From positions 868,001-932,000 of the forward strand of contig NC_089190.1 in NCBI RefSeq assembly GCF_947507565.1: 64,000 bases of DNA, read 5' to 3'. The translations under genes and the position numbers were made by a program. This document shows, piece by piece, positions 1 to 10,690 of this stretch. Source of the DNA: Oscarella lobularis. Lineage: Eukaryota; Porifera; Homoscleromorpha; Homosclerophorida; Oscarellidae. The notes under the pieces were generated by a model. It saw nothing but the letters and a program-made list of their open reading frames with translations, made no database searches and had not been told where the DNA came from. Numbering within the stretch: position 1 is the first letter of the stretch; each line of letters starts with the position of its first letter.

Positions 1-1140
1 GAAGAATCGGCTAGAATTAGTGTGTGTATTTATGGTCACTACGTGGCTCATGATGTCTTAATTAAACCAAAATTAGAGTTCTTCCATAGTAATTGCGCTC
101 GGTTTGAATTTCAAGCTTTAAAACAGCGATCGTGGCTTCTGTTTTTCTCTTCCTGCAGTAGAAAGAGTTTTGACAGGCCAACTATGGTGGCGCTATTCTC
201 CGCTTGTTGAAGCAATTTGCAGTTTTCTGAGAAGCGCTATAAACGGGAGAAAGCATAAAAACGAAGAAAGAATATTCGAAAGTTTTTGCACGAGATATTG
301 TACGGTATGAAAATAGGCCTTTATAAACCTTCAAGGCTTTTGAATTTAAATCTATAAACGCTATCTTAGTAAAATTATTTGGAAAAATGACAAATATGAA
401 GTACGAAGTACCAATCGAGTTAAAATAAAACTTGTAGATTTTCAATGCTTTGTTACTTTAGGCGTTTAGTGCATAAAAGATGTTTTAGATGATAAGGAAG
501 AGCCAAGAGCAATATTATTCCGTCGAAAAAGCATGTAATTGAAATGATTATGCACGTTTGTCGTTTTTAGTGTTATACAGAATTCTGAGCGCCCTAAGAG
601 TTTCCTTAGAAGAAGAAACACTTGGACTAAGCGTTTCAAAAAGCTTTGCTTTTTGCTTTAGGCGAGACTTATCGATATTAGAAAGCTCTGCGCCAGGTTG
701 TCTTTCTGAACGATTTAGTCTTAAACTACGTTCACCCATAATATGTCGCCTGGAGAAAGAGGCGGTTTTAGGGCTATTGATTGCGCTACATTATCACGGT
801 CAGTTTTACCGCGGCCATCCTTATCCAAAAAGCTTAATCACCACTTGGTTTTGGATACAGTCATTGGGCAGGCCTCACCTCCAATACTACTATTTCTAAT
901 ATTTGCTGGAAGCTGTGTTTTTGGTAAACAGGCATGTGTTTGTAATCGAGTACGCAATAGTATGCGTAACACAAAGCGAGGCTGAAATCTCTGCTCCAGT
1001 TTCTAACCTAAGGGTAATCCAACACGGACGCGTTCTTCAAATGTAACCAACGATGATGTTAGCCTGTCAGTCACCAAACCTTCTTAGGTCTGGCTACAGC
1101 CTGGCTGAACCGCGGCCTCGCAAACGGCCGCATAAGATAG
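1..1140. other. No recognisable gene
   Basis: Short open frames occur on both strands (the longest is 113 codons at 558-899), but none has a domain, codon pattern or splice context I recognise. Given what follows, this is probably old transposon sequence, but nothing in it proves that. Confidence 0.4.
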
Positions 1141-1144
1141 ATAG

Positions 1145-1318
1145 ATAGTTTAAAGACGTTACCCTAAAGTTGCACGATCATTTTGAAAAAGAGAAGCAAC
1201 TGGGAAATGTCGCGAACCTTCAGAGCGTGTTGAACTGCACTTCTGAAGCAATGGGGATTTCTCAGCAATTGATGAAAAATTCACTTGCTAAACAAAAAGT
1301 GAGGAAGACGTAAGCAGT
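1145..1318 (+). pseudogene. Tc1/DDE_3-like transposase, N-terminal fragment
   Basis: The + frame reads KDVTLKLHDHFEKEKQLG then SVLNCTSEAMGISQQLMKN, the helix-turn-helix style opening seen in many invertebrate DDE_3-type transposases (family knowledge). It stops at a TAA after VRKT. The next part of the same kind of protein appears only beyond 5385, so the copy looks split by the element at 1356-5379. No ATG can be assigned. It is a decayed remnant, and the family call rests on pattern memory. Confidence 0.4.
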
Positions 1319-1355
1319 TTTGCCAAAATACTTAAAACGTGGAAATTTGGTGTCG

Positions 1356-1672
1356 GGTCTGTGCACGGTCCGGCCAAATCAATTTTTTCATTGACATTTC
1401 ATTTTTTTAATTCTGCAATCAAATTTCCTGATCAATTTTTTCTTCACGTCAATTTTGTAGCTTGCTTTTCAATTTTTTGAATCAATTTTACCTCCAATTT
1501 CATCGGTCAATTTTTACTTCAAAATGTTAGCATCATTTCTACCGCGTTTTCCGCTTCCTTCTTCGCGAAGTCAATTTCGAAAAATTGAATTTCAAAATTG
1601 ATCTGTAGAGAATTGAAAATTGCACCAGAGGGTGACATGTGACACGTTACAAAGTGACATATGCACTATCCT
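1356..1672 (+). repeat. Left terminal inverted repeat of the 4.0-kb element
   Basis: Reverse complement of 5064-5379 with few mismatches. It is very rich in AATTTT-type words (CAATTTT recurs about ten times), unlike the coding interior. Confidence 0.85.
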
Positions 1673-1871
1673 GTAGTGTCACATTGCATCACATCTCTTT
1701 CTCCTTGCGGTCATGTCCTACGTCCTCTTACATCGCCAGAAACGGCTTAAATTTGGTCCCCGGGAATGCACAAGTAGCCACATTGGCACCGTTTTTCAGG
1801 TGATTGCATGATGAGCGTGTACGCCTAGGCGGCTTCACTTGCAAACCCAACTTTAGCTTGACCAGACGTCA

Positions 1872-3288
1872 GTGTACTTGACGCATCTTTCCAGTGAGCG
1901 GGTTGTATTCCCCAACGAAGAAGGAGCCTTTGAGCTAGCGGAATTTTCGTTCACGGACGAGTTTGCTGTCGGAGGGTCGCCATCAGCGGGCAGTGGCAGT
2001 CTTCCACTGCAACTACCGCTACCGTCATTTTCAGCTGCAAAACGTCGAACTGGTCCATCATTCGTGGTCAGGAGTGTTGCAGGGCACAAGCCTGATCATT
2101 GGCAGCCTTCCGGCTTACTTGGCGGAGGACCCCGAAGCAAACGAAAAGTCGACGTGGCAACGTGCAAGGTTACGCTCATTCGCGTGCGAGGATGGAACAG
2201 AAGAGGAGGAAAAATGACGCCGGCATACAGTGAAATAAGGCAAGAGTACATCCAAATTGAAGAGGAGTCGGCATCTGTTCCAGTGATAGTCTCGCGTATG
2301 AGGAAAGCTTTTAATGACGACAGCCTCGAACTGTGTACGGCCAATTTCCTTCCGATAAACGAGAGTGAAGCTACTCAAAGTACGGCATTGCAACAGAATA
2401 CAGAAAGAGATGATAATGTTAGAATTTTGATCCCTAGGACTGGATTTCTGGAAAACTGGCAGTCGGAAGTATTTCGCCGTTCCAAGGTCTGACCTTCCGT
2501 GCTACAACGATGACGACGCTGACACCACCGAAGATCTCTACAGTGATTTATCAGGAAGTGCAGATCGGCGTTCTCTCCAGGAGGCAGGTCCAAGTGGAAT
2601 TGGCACTCACTACAAGCAGCAGAGGGGACGGCGAGGAATGCGATACGAAGGCTCACGACGACGTACAAGGTCGCCATCGTACTACAACGACGGGTTCAGA
2701 TCTAGACTCCGTTCAAGGTCGCCAGCACCACGCTACGATTCGCCGTGCCGCCGCTACAGTTCTCCACACGGCTGGTCTCCGTCTCCTCCTCCACGTCGAC
2801 GCACACGAGCAATATCTCCTTCGCCGCAGTCTTCTCCTGAGAATCCTCATCAGGTCGTTCAAATCAATGACTCACCTGTCTCTGATGGAAATCCCAGTGA
2901 GCCTGCAGCAGCATCCGACGCTTCTCCCAATTCTGCTGTTGCTGTTGCTGTTCAACAGTCAGACACTGGAGCAAACCTTTCGGCAAAAATAGACGACATA
3001 TCGGAAAAGATTGAGTCACTTTTGGCTACTCAAAAGGAAGTCATCGACAATTTGGCCAAGGTGCTTGAGATTGCGCGAGAGTGCCTGAAGTGTTGCATTT
3101 GTCACGAGAAGCTCAGCGGGCCTATAAAAGTCTACAGTGATTGTGGGCAAATTGTGGACTGCGATACGTGTCTGGCCCAGGCACTTCAAACAAGACGTCA
3201 GTGTCCTTTTTGCCGAAGTGTCACACCAGATGACGACGCCTACATCAGTCTGAGAGGATTGGACGCCTTGCTTGTAGCGTTGCAATAG
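1872..3288 (+). CDS. Transposon-borne RING-finger / RS-rich protein
   Basis: Two open frames belong together: 1872-2492 and a second frame running from about 2438 to 3288. A possible intron (2364-2437, GTGAAG to CCTAG) would join them; otherwise it is a frameshift. The second part has an Arg/Ser-rich stretch (RSRSPAPRYDSP), a short heptad-like segment (SEKIESLLATQKEVID), then a C-terminal RING-like finger: CCICHE, DCGQIVDCDTC and CPFCR. RING fingers usually mark E3 ubiquitin ligases (family knowledge). Such ORFs accompany integrase-type transposons in other animals, so a role in the element is more likely than a host role (inference). The start codon is unresolved. Confidence 0.6.
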
Positions 3289-3445
3289 CATGGCCGCAGA
3301 GCAGAACCATGAATGGTTAAATTGTTGTTGTGAGTCGTGAATGGTTGTTTGTTGTTGTGAGTCGTCCAGGTGGATGTCATAGACGTGTGTTACTTTTAGT
3401 GTCAGCGTTCATATCATATGAATCAAGCGACAGCATGAATAACAT

Positions 3446-4083
3446 CAATAGACCTTATTCGACTTAAGTGCGCATGCGGGTTGCCATCTTGAAGTTTGTA
3501 TAGGTCTTGAGGCGGGAGGTGACAAACTACTCTACCTCTTTCCTTTCTTTCCTGTGCTGCTTTCGTCATTCATTAATATATCAAACGACTTATCTTTTAC
3601 ATTCTAAGCGTGTTTTTAAGCGTCTGGAACCCTTCCACTCCTCGTTGTTTCACAATATTTCCTTACATAAGTTCGTCTGTTTTCAGTCTTCTGAGAAAAA
3701 GTAGCCCTAGCAAATTTCAGAACAACTTTTCCAATGCAAGACCGTGACATTTCGGTTTATATCTTGAACGTAGGATTCACAGCTTATGTTCAAATAGCGT
3801 TTTTTACAAGGTGTTCTACATCCGGAATAATTTAAGAAATGAGGCGGTGACGCCTCCGCCAAAGCCCAGACGACGTCTTTGTTGAGCCTACTATCTTTTT
3901 CCATGGCTCAGATAAAGGTGTACTTACAGGAGAAAGTATTCGAAGTGGACGACCAAGCAGCGGGCCCCGAAAAGGTGACAGAAGGGAAGGAAAACGACTC
4001 CATTACTTTAACGCGAGTTACGCGTACGGGTAACTATACAAACATTCCAGCACATGCGCATTTAAGTCGAATAAGGTCTATTG
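3446..4083. mobile_element. Nested 0.64-kb MITE
   Basis: 3446-3479 and 4050-4083 are inverted copies (CAATAGACCTTATTCGACTT) differing at only a few positions. Nothing coding is recognisable between them, and no clear target duplication is seen. It sits just downstream of the stop of the - strand integrase remnant, so it landed in the 4.0-kb element. Confidence 0.65.
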
Positions 4084-4098
4084 GCTATTCGCTCAGTT

Positions 4099-5029
4099 CT
4101 AGATTTGGGATTCCAAATCATGCGTGATTCTGATAAATTCCGCTATTGCTCTCTGGAAATTTCTGTAGTCTCTGTTTACAGCCTCTTGAAAGGGAACACT
4201 GCCGTCGCCTACGGCTCTCTCCAACAGGATCTTTCTTTCTCTTATTGCTCCCATGTGCCCTGCAAGAGGATCTTTTCCAAAAGGACTGAATTCTCTCAAA
4301 GTCCCGCCACTAGCTCGATAACTACGAATGGCATCCCGCTCTGACGGCAACACATTCGGAGGCAGAGTTCTTATTTCTGAATTCCTCCTCCTCAGCTCCA
4401 AGGGGACGCCTTTTCCTGGAATTCTGCGGTGGTTGAATGCTGAGACGAACGACTGAATTCCGTGTCTTGCCGCCATAATTGCAACGAATGATGCGGCAAA
4501 TTTTTTCATGTCGTCTTCTAGATCGATGACGCCGTTTTGAGCCAGGTAGTTGAGGGCTTGTTTTTCATTCTGGTCGATATGCACTTTATGACCAAAATAT
4601 TCTGCATGGTATGGAATGGGGTTGGTCTGACGGGCTGTGTTTTGCTGTCTTGCTCTGTGGTAGCTGGGCTGAATTCAAGCTAGAGAGCGGCCAATACGGT
4701 TTTCGCCCACTCGAATGCCATCACTACACAGTAGACCCTGCACCGTTCGTCGTCCGTACACCGGCCCAACCTTAAGAGAAAGCAGCAATGTAGCGAAATC
4801 CTGGGCTTAAATGACCCTGCTAAACCTGAGATACAGCTTGCCGCACTACTTGAACTTGTACGTCGCTAAGCCTAGTTGTTCGACGAATGTTGTACTGTGC
4901 GCAAAACCGGCGTACACTGCGCGCACTGAGCCCCCGAGCTCCGGGATTCTCTCTTTGAAGGCGATCAGCGATCTGCTGGTGTGTGAGGCCTTCGACAAGC
5001 ACGAGATTTCTTACAGTCTGCTCGTCCAT
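4099..5029 (-). pseudogene. Integrase-core transposase, internally deleted
   Basis: The start at 5029 gives MDEQTVRNLV...LTHQQIADRL, followed by LSARSVRRFC, a helix-turn-helix. An in-frame TAG and a frame change follow, then VYGRRTVQGLL, IGRSLA with a TGA, and NPIPYHAEYFGHKVHIDQNE. After that the protein jumps directly to ARHGIQSFVSAFNHRRIPGK. In the family (rve-like integrases known from fish and invertebrate genomes, from memory) about 150 residues carrying the catalytic D-D-E lie between those two blocks. So the copy has lost its catalytic core and carries stops and shifts as well. Confidence 0.65.
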
Positions 5030-5063
5030 CTTGAAGCAGACGGCGTCACGTACAGCAGTGCGG

Positions 5064-5379
5064 AGGATGGTGCATATGTCACTTTGTAACGTGTCACATG
5101 CCACCCTCTGGTGCAATTTTCAATTCTCTACAGATCAATTTTGAAATTCAATTTTTCGAAATTGACTTCGCGAAGAAGGAAGCGGAAAACGCGGTAGAAA
5201 TGATGCTAACATTTTTAAGTAAAAATTGACCGATGAAATTGAAATTAAAATTGATTCAAAAAATTGAAAAGCAAGCTACAAAATTGACGTGAAGAAAAAG
5301 TGATCAGGAAATTTGATTGCAGAATTAAAAAAATTAAATGTCAATGAAAAAATTGATTTGGCCGGACCGTGCACAGACC
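5064..5379 (-). repeat. Right terminal inverted repeat of the 4.0-kb element
   Basis: Reverse complement of 1356-1672. The integrase start (5029) lies just inside it. Confidence 0.85.
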
Positions 5380-5384
5380 GTGTC

Positions 5385-5720
5385 TGTCCCAGACACTAAT
5401 GCTTTGATGGAAGGTCTAATAAGACGACGGATTCGTGGTTTTTATTTCGAAAGGGAGATTCCAAAACTAGGCAAATTGTTGGGAACTCTCAAACGTAAAG
5501 CCGATTTTTCTCTAGGAAAAACGTCTCTCTACAAAAAATTCAGATAAAGTCTTTAAAACATATATTGCACGCCAAAAAGTACTCTATGAGCAGAACCAAA
5601 TGATATCCTTTCGTTATGCGTATCTCCGTTCGATTAAACAGTATAGAGGGCGTCCTATTGTTTGATCAGATGAAACTTGACGAAACGCTCACCAGACAGT
5701 TGAGCAAACGCGGCTAGCTA
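5385..5720 (+). pseudogene. Tc1/DDE_3-like transposase, middle fragment
   Basis: Reads ALMEGLIRRRIRGFYFEREI, PKLGKLLGTLKRK and TSLYKKF, then in another frame QNQMISFRYAYLRSIKQY and GRPIV-stop-SDET. This order (linker helix, then the first catalytic block, normally ...VYLDETW) is that of DDE_3-type transposases. The SDET has a stop two residues before it and no usable sequence after it. It probably continues the fragment at 1145-1318, displaced by the 4.0-kb insertion. Confidence 0.5.
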
Positions 5721-6625
5721 GACTATGCAGGAAGACGCGATTTGTCCGTTCAATCGGGCCCGTATAATTCTGCACGCATGTTGAGAATGAGGTTTGATGG
5801 AAAAGTGTACTAAGCACACAATAGAGCTCATTGCGGGCCTCGCCACTATACGTAGATATAACTGTTAAATCTATGCTGCCACCACAGATCTAACCCTAAC
5901 TGTGACCGACGAATGACAATACGAGAATAAGAATAGTAACGTGAATCGAATGCATACTCTCTCTACAATTCCCTCGAGTTAGGGTAGACGCAATGAAAAT
6001 TACGAAAGCTCATTGCCTAAAATCTTTTGCGAAGAGAAATTATATTTTTTGATGTAGTAAATTTTTTAAGCAAATCGTCTTCTTTTTCGGTAAGTAGTCC
6101 TTTGACCAAGTACAGTAATAAGCTGCTCTGACAGCGAAGGGGTTTTCCGGATTCATCTCGGCCGAATTAGGTCTAACAGTTGTTAGGTGAGGATTGTTCA
6201 GTGTGCAAAATGACAATTAAATAATAATTTATTAAATATTAATGTATTTTACTTGTATTTTATAAAGGTAATCAACGCTACAGCATTGCTTGCTGATGTG
6301 ATACTTTTGCCAGCCCGACCCTCAGAGCGTTGTACGAAATTTCCGAGGCGATTGAGGAAATCACTTGCGTGCTTGCCCCAGCGTTTGAAGTGATCTTAAA
6401 CATCGGGCACCTCTGTGGGAACAGAGTCGTTTCTGAGGTACGACTTAGCCGGGTACAGTCTCGCCAGACGTGTAAATCGGGCGCTATTCTCAGAGTCGAA
6501 ATGCCAGTGTGTAGTGGACGTGCGTTAAGTAAAGCTCCTCATACTCTTGCCAGTTTTTCGATCTACCCGGTGCTTGCAGCGCTCCGGAATATCACTCTCT
6601 AGTATAGAAGCATTCCCTCATTCAT
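5720..6625. other. No recognisable gene
   Basis: AT-rich sequence with short open frames only (longest 90 codons at 6330-6602, no recognisable domain). I see no repeat ends here. Confidence 0.4.
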
Positions 6626-6629
6626 CACA

Positions 6630-7110
6630 TTCGCAAAGGCATGTTGCCGAGAGCAGTTGCTGAGGTACTTGGCATGCCGAAATCGACCGTTGCGGATCTT
6701 TGAAACTTTTTGCAAGAAAATCTAGCAACCAGTTTGCAATACCTTTTTTCAATGCCGCAAGAAAAGAGAATCGTCAAAGAGGCTTGATTTGAAAAACTTG
6801 GTTTCCGCAGTAAAGGGAAACCGGGTGTGGCTGTTTTCTGTCCGACTTGATTTCTTTTATCCTTAAAACTGGCTAGTAGACTTTCAAGCACGCTCTGGCT
6901 CGCTTCACGAGAGCTACTCTCGTGATGAATCCAGTTATCATTGCCGCCTGACTCATAAAGCGTTCAACCGTTTCAATAATTTTGGAAGAAATTATAAAAA
7001 GAAAAGTATAGTAAGGATCAAATTTTCAATGCCGACGAGACGGGCTTCAGGAGAATATTGATGCCACAGAGATAACTTGTAAAATCTGAAAAGATAGCTA
7101 ACACCTTCAA
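6630..7110 (+). pseudogene. Decayed DDE_1 (pogo/jerky-like) transposase
   Basis: Scattered + strand pieces match the family order: a helix-turn-helix KGMLPRAVAEVLGMPKSTV near 6638-6695, and the block around the first catalytic Asp, DQIFNADETGFRRILMP, near 7015-7062. Stops and frame changes separate them and no C-terminal part is seen. The motif IFNADETGF is characteristic of DDE_1 transposases (family knowledge). Confidence 0.5.
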
Positions 7111-7790
7111 AAGACTAAGAATACAGTGCATCCAAGCACTAACGTCCCGCGTGACCTTTCGCGGTAAATGTCGCAAAATTCAAAATCTATAAATCTCCTG
7201 CACTTCGCGGCTATTCGGAGTTTAAACATGTAATTTTTCCCACGCAAGCAGTTTAGCCAAATAACCTTTATCTTTATTTTCTATAAATTATCATTTACCG
7301 TCAAGCAATAAAAATCCTAAAAATCGTGATTTTAGTATGCTTCGTTCACTATTAAAAATTCTTATACGTGATGCATTTCAAAGTAGATTCTTCAAAAAAC
7401 AGGGATACAATGTAAAATCTTGACCTAAACTAAAAGAATAGATTAGAATCACCTTTTGGCAAAAAAATCAAAACGCTAAAGTAGAGAATGGTCCTTTTAA
7501 CCATGCCCAGCTTACTGCAAGGTGTTCCCCTCTTGAATGGCTGCCACAGCCTAAAAAAGAAACGATTAGTATTTTGAACTTACCCTTCCGGTTACCGTCC
7601 CTAGAAAATAGGTAAGCGGATTCTGGCGAATCCTGGTTGAATTCTCTCCGAACTTTTTTCACAGCAGCAGGATTTCTTAAGGATTCTGTCCGAATCATTC
7701 AGATCCTCTCGCAGGAAATCTTGCGAGTATCCTTACGGAATTTTGCCGAAACGATCAAACAGAACTCTCGAAACGTATATCGTCCGAGGC
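7110..7790. other. No recognisable gene
   Basis: AT-rich with short frames on both strands, none recognised. The unplaced 5' part of the Helitron could lie here in decayed form, but I cannot support that. Confidence 0.35.
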
Positions 7791-7924
7791 GTAGTTAAAA
7801 CCGAATAAATATGCTGGAAATCATTTGTCCACGAAGATTTGAACCAAGGTACGGGTTCGGCAAGTAATCCAAGCACGATAATGTCCTTATTACCTGCTGA
7901 TACGCCAACAAACACGCTTTCACG

Positions 7925-8302
7925 GTTTGTGCTTCCGCCAACGGAACAAGAGTTATTCTGAAAAGAATGATGAACAGATGCCTTGAAACTCTTATTGCCA
8001 CTGGCCCCAAAGCAGGACAACAGCTTTTTCTTCCCATGATCTCTCTAACACCAAACGATTCGGGATTGCCATTTGATTTCACCCGTCTACAATTTCCTGT
8101 AAAACCCTGCATGGCTATGACTATCAACAAGGCACAAGGACAGACTTTGAAAGTTGCCGGCTTACATCTGTCTCAGCCCTGCTTCAGTCATGGCCAATTC
8201 TACGTTGGATGTAGCAGAGTTTCCGAAAAAAATTGCCTTCATATTTTATGTGAAAATGAGCAAACCAAAAACGTAGTCTACAAGGAGGTTCTTGAGAAAT
8301 GT
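7925..8302 (+). pseudogene. Helitron Pif1-like helicase, C-terminal fragment
   Basis: The frame reads CASANGTRVILKRM, then KAGQQLFLPMISL, LPFDFTRLQFPVKPCMAM, TINKAQGQTLKVAGL, FSHGQFYVGCSRVS and TKNVVYKEVL. These are the last helicase motifs of Helitron Rep-helicases, including the motif VI-like region. A good donor (GTAAGA at about 8300) and acceptor (TTTTCTAG at 8472) suggest a last intron, after which 8473-8590 stays open. Walker A/B and the Rep nuclease are absent upstream. Confidence 0.75.
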
Positions 8303-8499
8303 AAGACAGTCTCAATAATATATATCATACTTATCTCCATTTCATTTTTAATAGAAATAACTGCTTTTCAAAGTCCTCATCACCACGTCCTATCATTCTA
8401 TTCAAGACTGCTGCACCAATGTAAAACATTCCAACAACAGACCCACAATTACATTTTCCTTTCCTTTTCTAGGAAACACAACAAGTGCAGCAGCAAAAT

Positions 8500-8575
8500 T
8501 TTTTGGGCCACGAAGCGTCTGTACCTCCCCGTTGGTGTGGCCTGGGTAGCTCTAAATCAGACGCAATGCACATTT
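8500..8575 (+). repeat. Copy of the ACGAAGCGTCTG repeat
   Basis: The stretch GGGCCACGAAGCGTCTGTAC and its continuation closely match 16596-16665 in the same orientation, and the inverted end at 15766-15795. Three copies in one window mark a dispersed repeat. Here it sits in the last, open exon-like part of the Helitron helicase. Confidence 0.5.
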
Positions 8576-8750
8576 CGACTCTTATACAATGTAAGTGACA
8601 TGCAATGCAACTCTTTTAATTTCGCTTTCATCACAATCTCAATCACTCAATCAAGGCATGCTCTACTTTTCAAAACACCTACACACTAACACTAACAAGC
8701 AAGTACCAGACAACACACATCCAATCTCCTGAGTAGATCTAATCCACAAG

Positions 8751-9805
8751 TTACTTTCTCCACACTGATTTTAAGACTCCTTTTACAACGGAACACGAAA
8801 ACACTCTGGCCCTCATTAGTGACCTCGCATCCTTCCCCTCCACGACCGCAATTGAGTCCAACACATCCCCGTAGCCCCGAACGTTGTAGATTTCTCCCCT
8901 TCCGTCTTTCAACACCAAATGACCCACTTTCGTCGTCTCGCAATTATCCGGCATTTGCAACATTTTGCATTTTCTGCACGTACCAAATTCGTCGTCGTCC
9001 GGCTCCACTTTTTCCTTGCACCCAAAACACATTTTGTAGCTGTCCAACATCTTGACTCCCCCAACACAAACATCTTCGTAGGTAACCGATTCTTCTTCTA
9101 GACTACTTCCTCCCTGCTCTTTCTCCTTCACCTCCCCAATTTGGGCCTCATCAACTTCCACGAACTCCGTCATCCCCTTCACACTTGAAAGGTACTTCTT
9201 TCCGCTGAAAGAACACACCCGAAGTCTCTTCACGTCGTAGCAATATCCCAATTTTAGACTTCCTATCTGACCCTCCCAGAGCGTGACCACTTCCGTCTCC
9301 GTCGAATCCCCTATTAGCACCCTCTGCAGCTTCAATCCTCTCCCCCCTTTTTCTCTTCCTCCACCTCCAGCACTTTCCCTCTTACATTCAAAAGACTCCC
9401 AACATTCATCTTCTTCACCTCCTCCAGCATTGCGCTCTTGACCTCTTCACTTTCCGCAAAATCCACATCAAACAATTTCGACGTGGACTTGACCACAGAG
9501 CCTCCCTTTGCATAGATCTCCAACTTCCCTTCCCTTCCTTCCACGACGTCGCACTTTTCCAGTATCAGCCCCCGCTTTCCCCTTCCCACTTCCGCCAAAT
9601 CTCGACGAACGTCGGGAGCGTATCCGTATACGGCGACGTTCTGATCGCCGTCAGAAATGCTGCCACGAAAGTATGACGTCCCTCCGTTGCGGGACGTTTT
9701 CATTGGCGAAAGCTGTGTCAGCATGCCTTGGACTCTGACATTTTTCGCCGGACTTCTCAACTCTGACAACTTCTCGACGCTCTCCGAGGCTTTACGCTTC
9801 GACAT
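8751..9805 (-). pseudogene. Helitron-borne RPA70-like protein, frameshifted
   Basis: Start chosen at 9805 (MSKRKASES). The first frame (to 9332) has an OB-fold-like stretch, VRVQGMLTQLSPMKTSRN then YFRGSISDGDQNVAVYGYAP, typical of RPA-type single-strand DNA-binding domains. It ends just after a AAAAAGGGGGG run, and the next frame continues with LKLQRVLIGDSTETEVVTLW, a second OB-fold, then a zinc-ribbon CFGC...CRKC as in the RPA70 C-terminus. One base in the A/G run separates the frames: decay or a sequencing slip. Confidence 0.7.
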
Positions 9806-10040
9806 TCGAAACTTTGCACCTTTGCACGAGGCCGCGAAAACCCGTATAACTACCATCCCGTACAAAATGTCTTTAACGCACGTTAAGCATCATCTTTCTC
9901 TTTTTTTCATTGACTAAGCAGCCATCGAAGCTACACCGGACGCCTACAACTGGACAACAGTAAGCCACCTACTGCACGAAGCGGCCACCCTACGCGATTT
10001 CGATCGCGCATAACCCTACACAAACACCGGATACCCCACT

Positions 10041-10070
10041 GCCCGTGCAAAGCACGGGCTGTTTAGCTAG
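10041..10070 (+). other. Helitron 3' terminus (hairpin + CTAG)
   Basis: GCCCGTGCAAAGCACGGGC (8-bp stem, 3-nt loop) at 10041-10059 is followed after 7 nt by CTAG at 10067-10070 and then T, matching the rule of a 3' hairpin, CTRR and insertion before T. Confidence 0.8.
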
Positions 10071-10690
10071 TTCATAATAAATCGAGATTTCATCCTATCA
10101 CGCCACATGGGCGCTCAAAAGATAGAGCTCGTTGAGCTCTTTCGAATGGTATACGGGGTGACTACAACGGATGACGTGGGAAGTCAATCCAGCAACTTAT
10201 AGATTTTTGGCGATTTTAGGAATTCTAGAATCCTGCATATTTTCACAGGAAGTGAATGACGAGCTTGTACTCGAAGGTGCCGCTTTTCGACGATTCTTGC
10301 TAATTCACAGCTCGCTTGCAACCGCAGCCATTCGTTTGCGCGTTAGAAGTGGCGGAAAAACGTTCTCTGCATCAGACTTTCGCTCGTCGATCCGCTCGAA
10401 CAACGCATGTGCGTACGCACATGGTAGGGTTATGTTAGGGTTTGCGGGTAGGGTTACGATTCAGCATTCTATAGAAAATATCGCAGTTTACGTAAGCGCA
10501 AACAACACACGAGCACCTATAAAGCAGCGTCTATGCTGCTGATTAAAAAAAACGCAGGATTTTGCGAACGAAGCTACTGCACAACAGGCGTAAATTTTAC
10601 CGTCACCGATGTTTTCAAAAGGACCACGAAATGCATTCAAAACTTAGTGACTAGTCCGAACGTCGTTTATCATTGAAAAACGGTCGAGAA
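10071..10690. other. Spacer with unrecognised ORF and telomere-like words
   Basis: One 123-codon + frame (10171-10542) has no recognisable domain. Near 10422-10457 the word TAGGGTT occurs three times with 6-8 nt between copies, a degenerate interstitial telomere-like patch too short to interpret. Confidence 0.35.

Larger units (their letters stand above)
1356..5379. mobile_element. 4.0-kb DNA transposon with 316-bp terminal inverted repeats
   Basis: The two ends (1356-1672 and 5064-5379) are near-exact reverse complements, with outer sequence GGTCTGTGCACGGTCCGGCC. Flanks read GTGTCG on the left and GTGTCT on the right, a candidate 5-6 bp target duplication. Inside are a + strand RING/RS-type ORF, a - strand integrase remnant and a smaller inserted MITE. 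Long inverted ends, an rve-type integrase and a roughly 6-bp duplication would fit an IS3EU/integrase-type group, but the superfamily is inference. The integrase has lost its catalytic core, so the copy is not autonomous. Confidence 0.8.
7790..10070 (+). mobile_element. Helitron, 3' portion
   Basis: Three independent signs agree: the C-terminal part of a Pif1-like Helitron helicase on +, an RPA-like single-strand-binding protein gene on -, and a canonical 3' terminus (19-nt hairpin then CTAG followed by T). Animal Helitrons often carry an RPA-like gene (family knowledge). The Rep domain and the helicase N-terminal half are missing, so this is a 5'-truncated copy; the left boundary is approximate. 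Confidence 0.75.

Noticed and set aside
7733-8130. Minus-strand ORFs over the Helitron helicase
   Set aside because: Antisense shadows of the + strand helicase frame.
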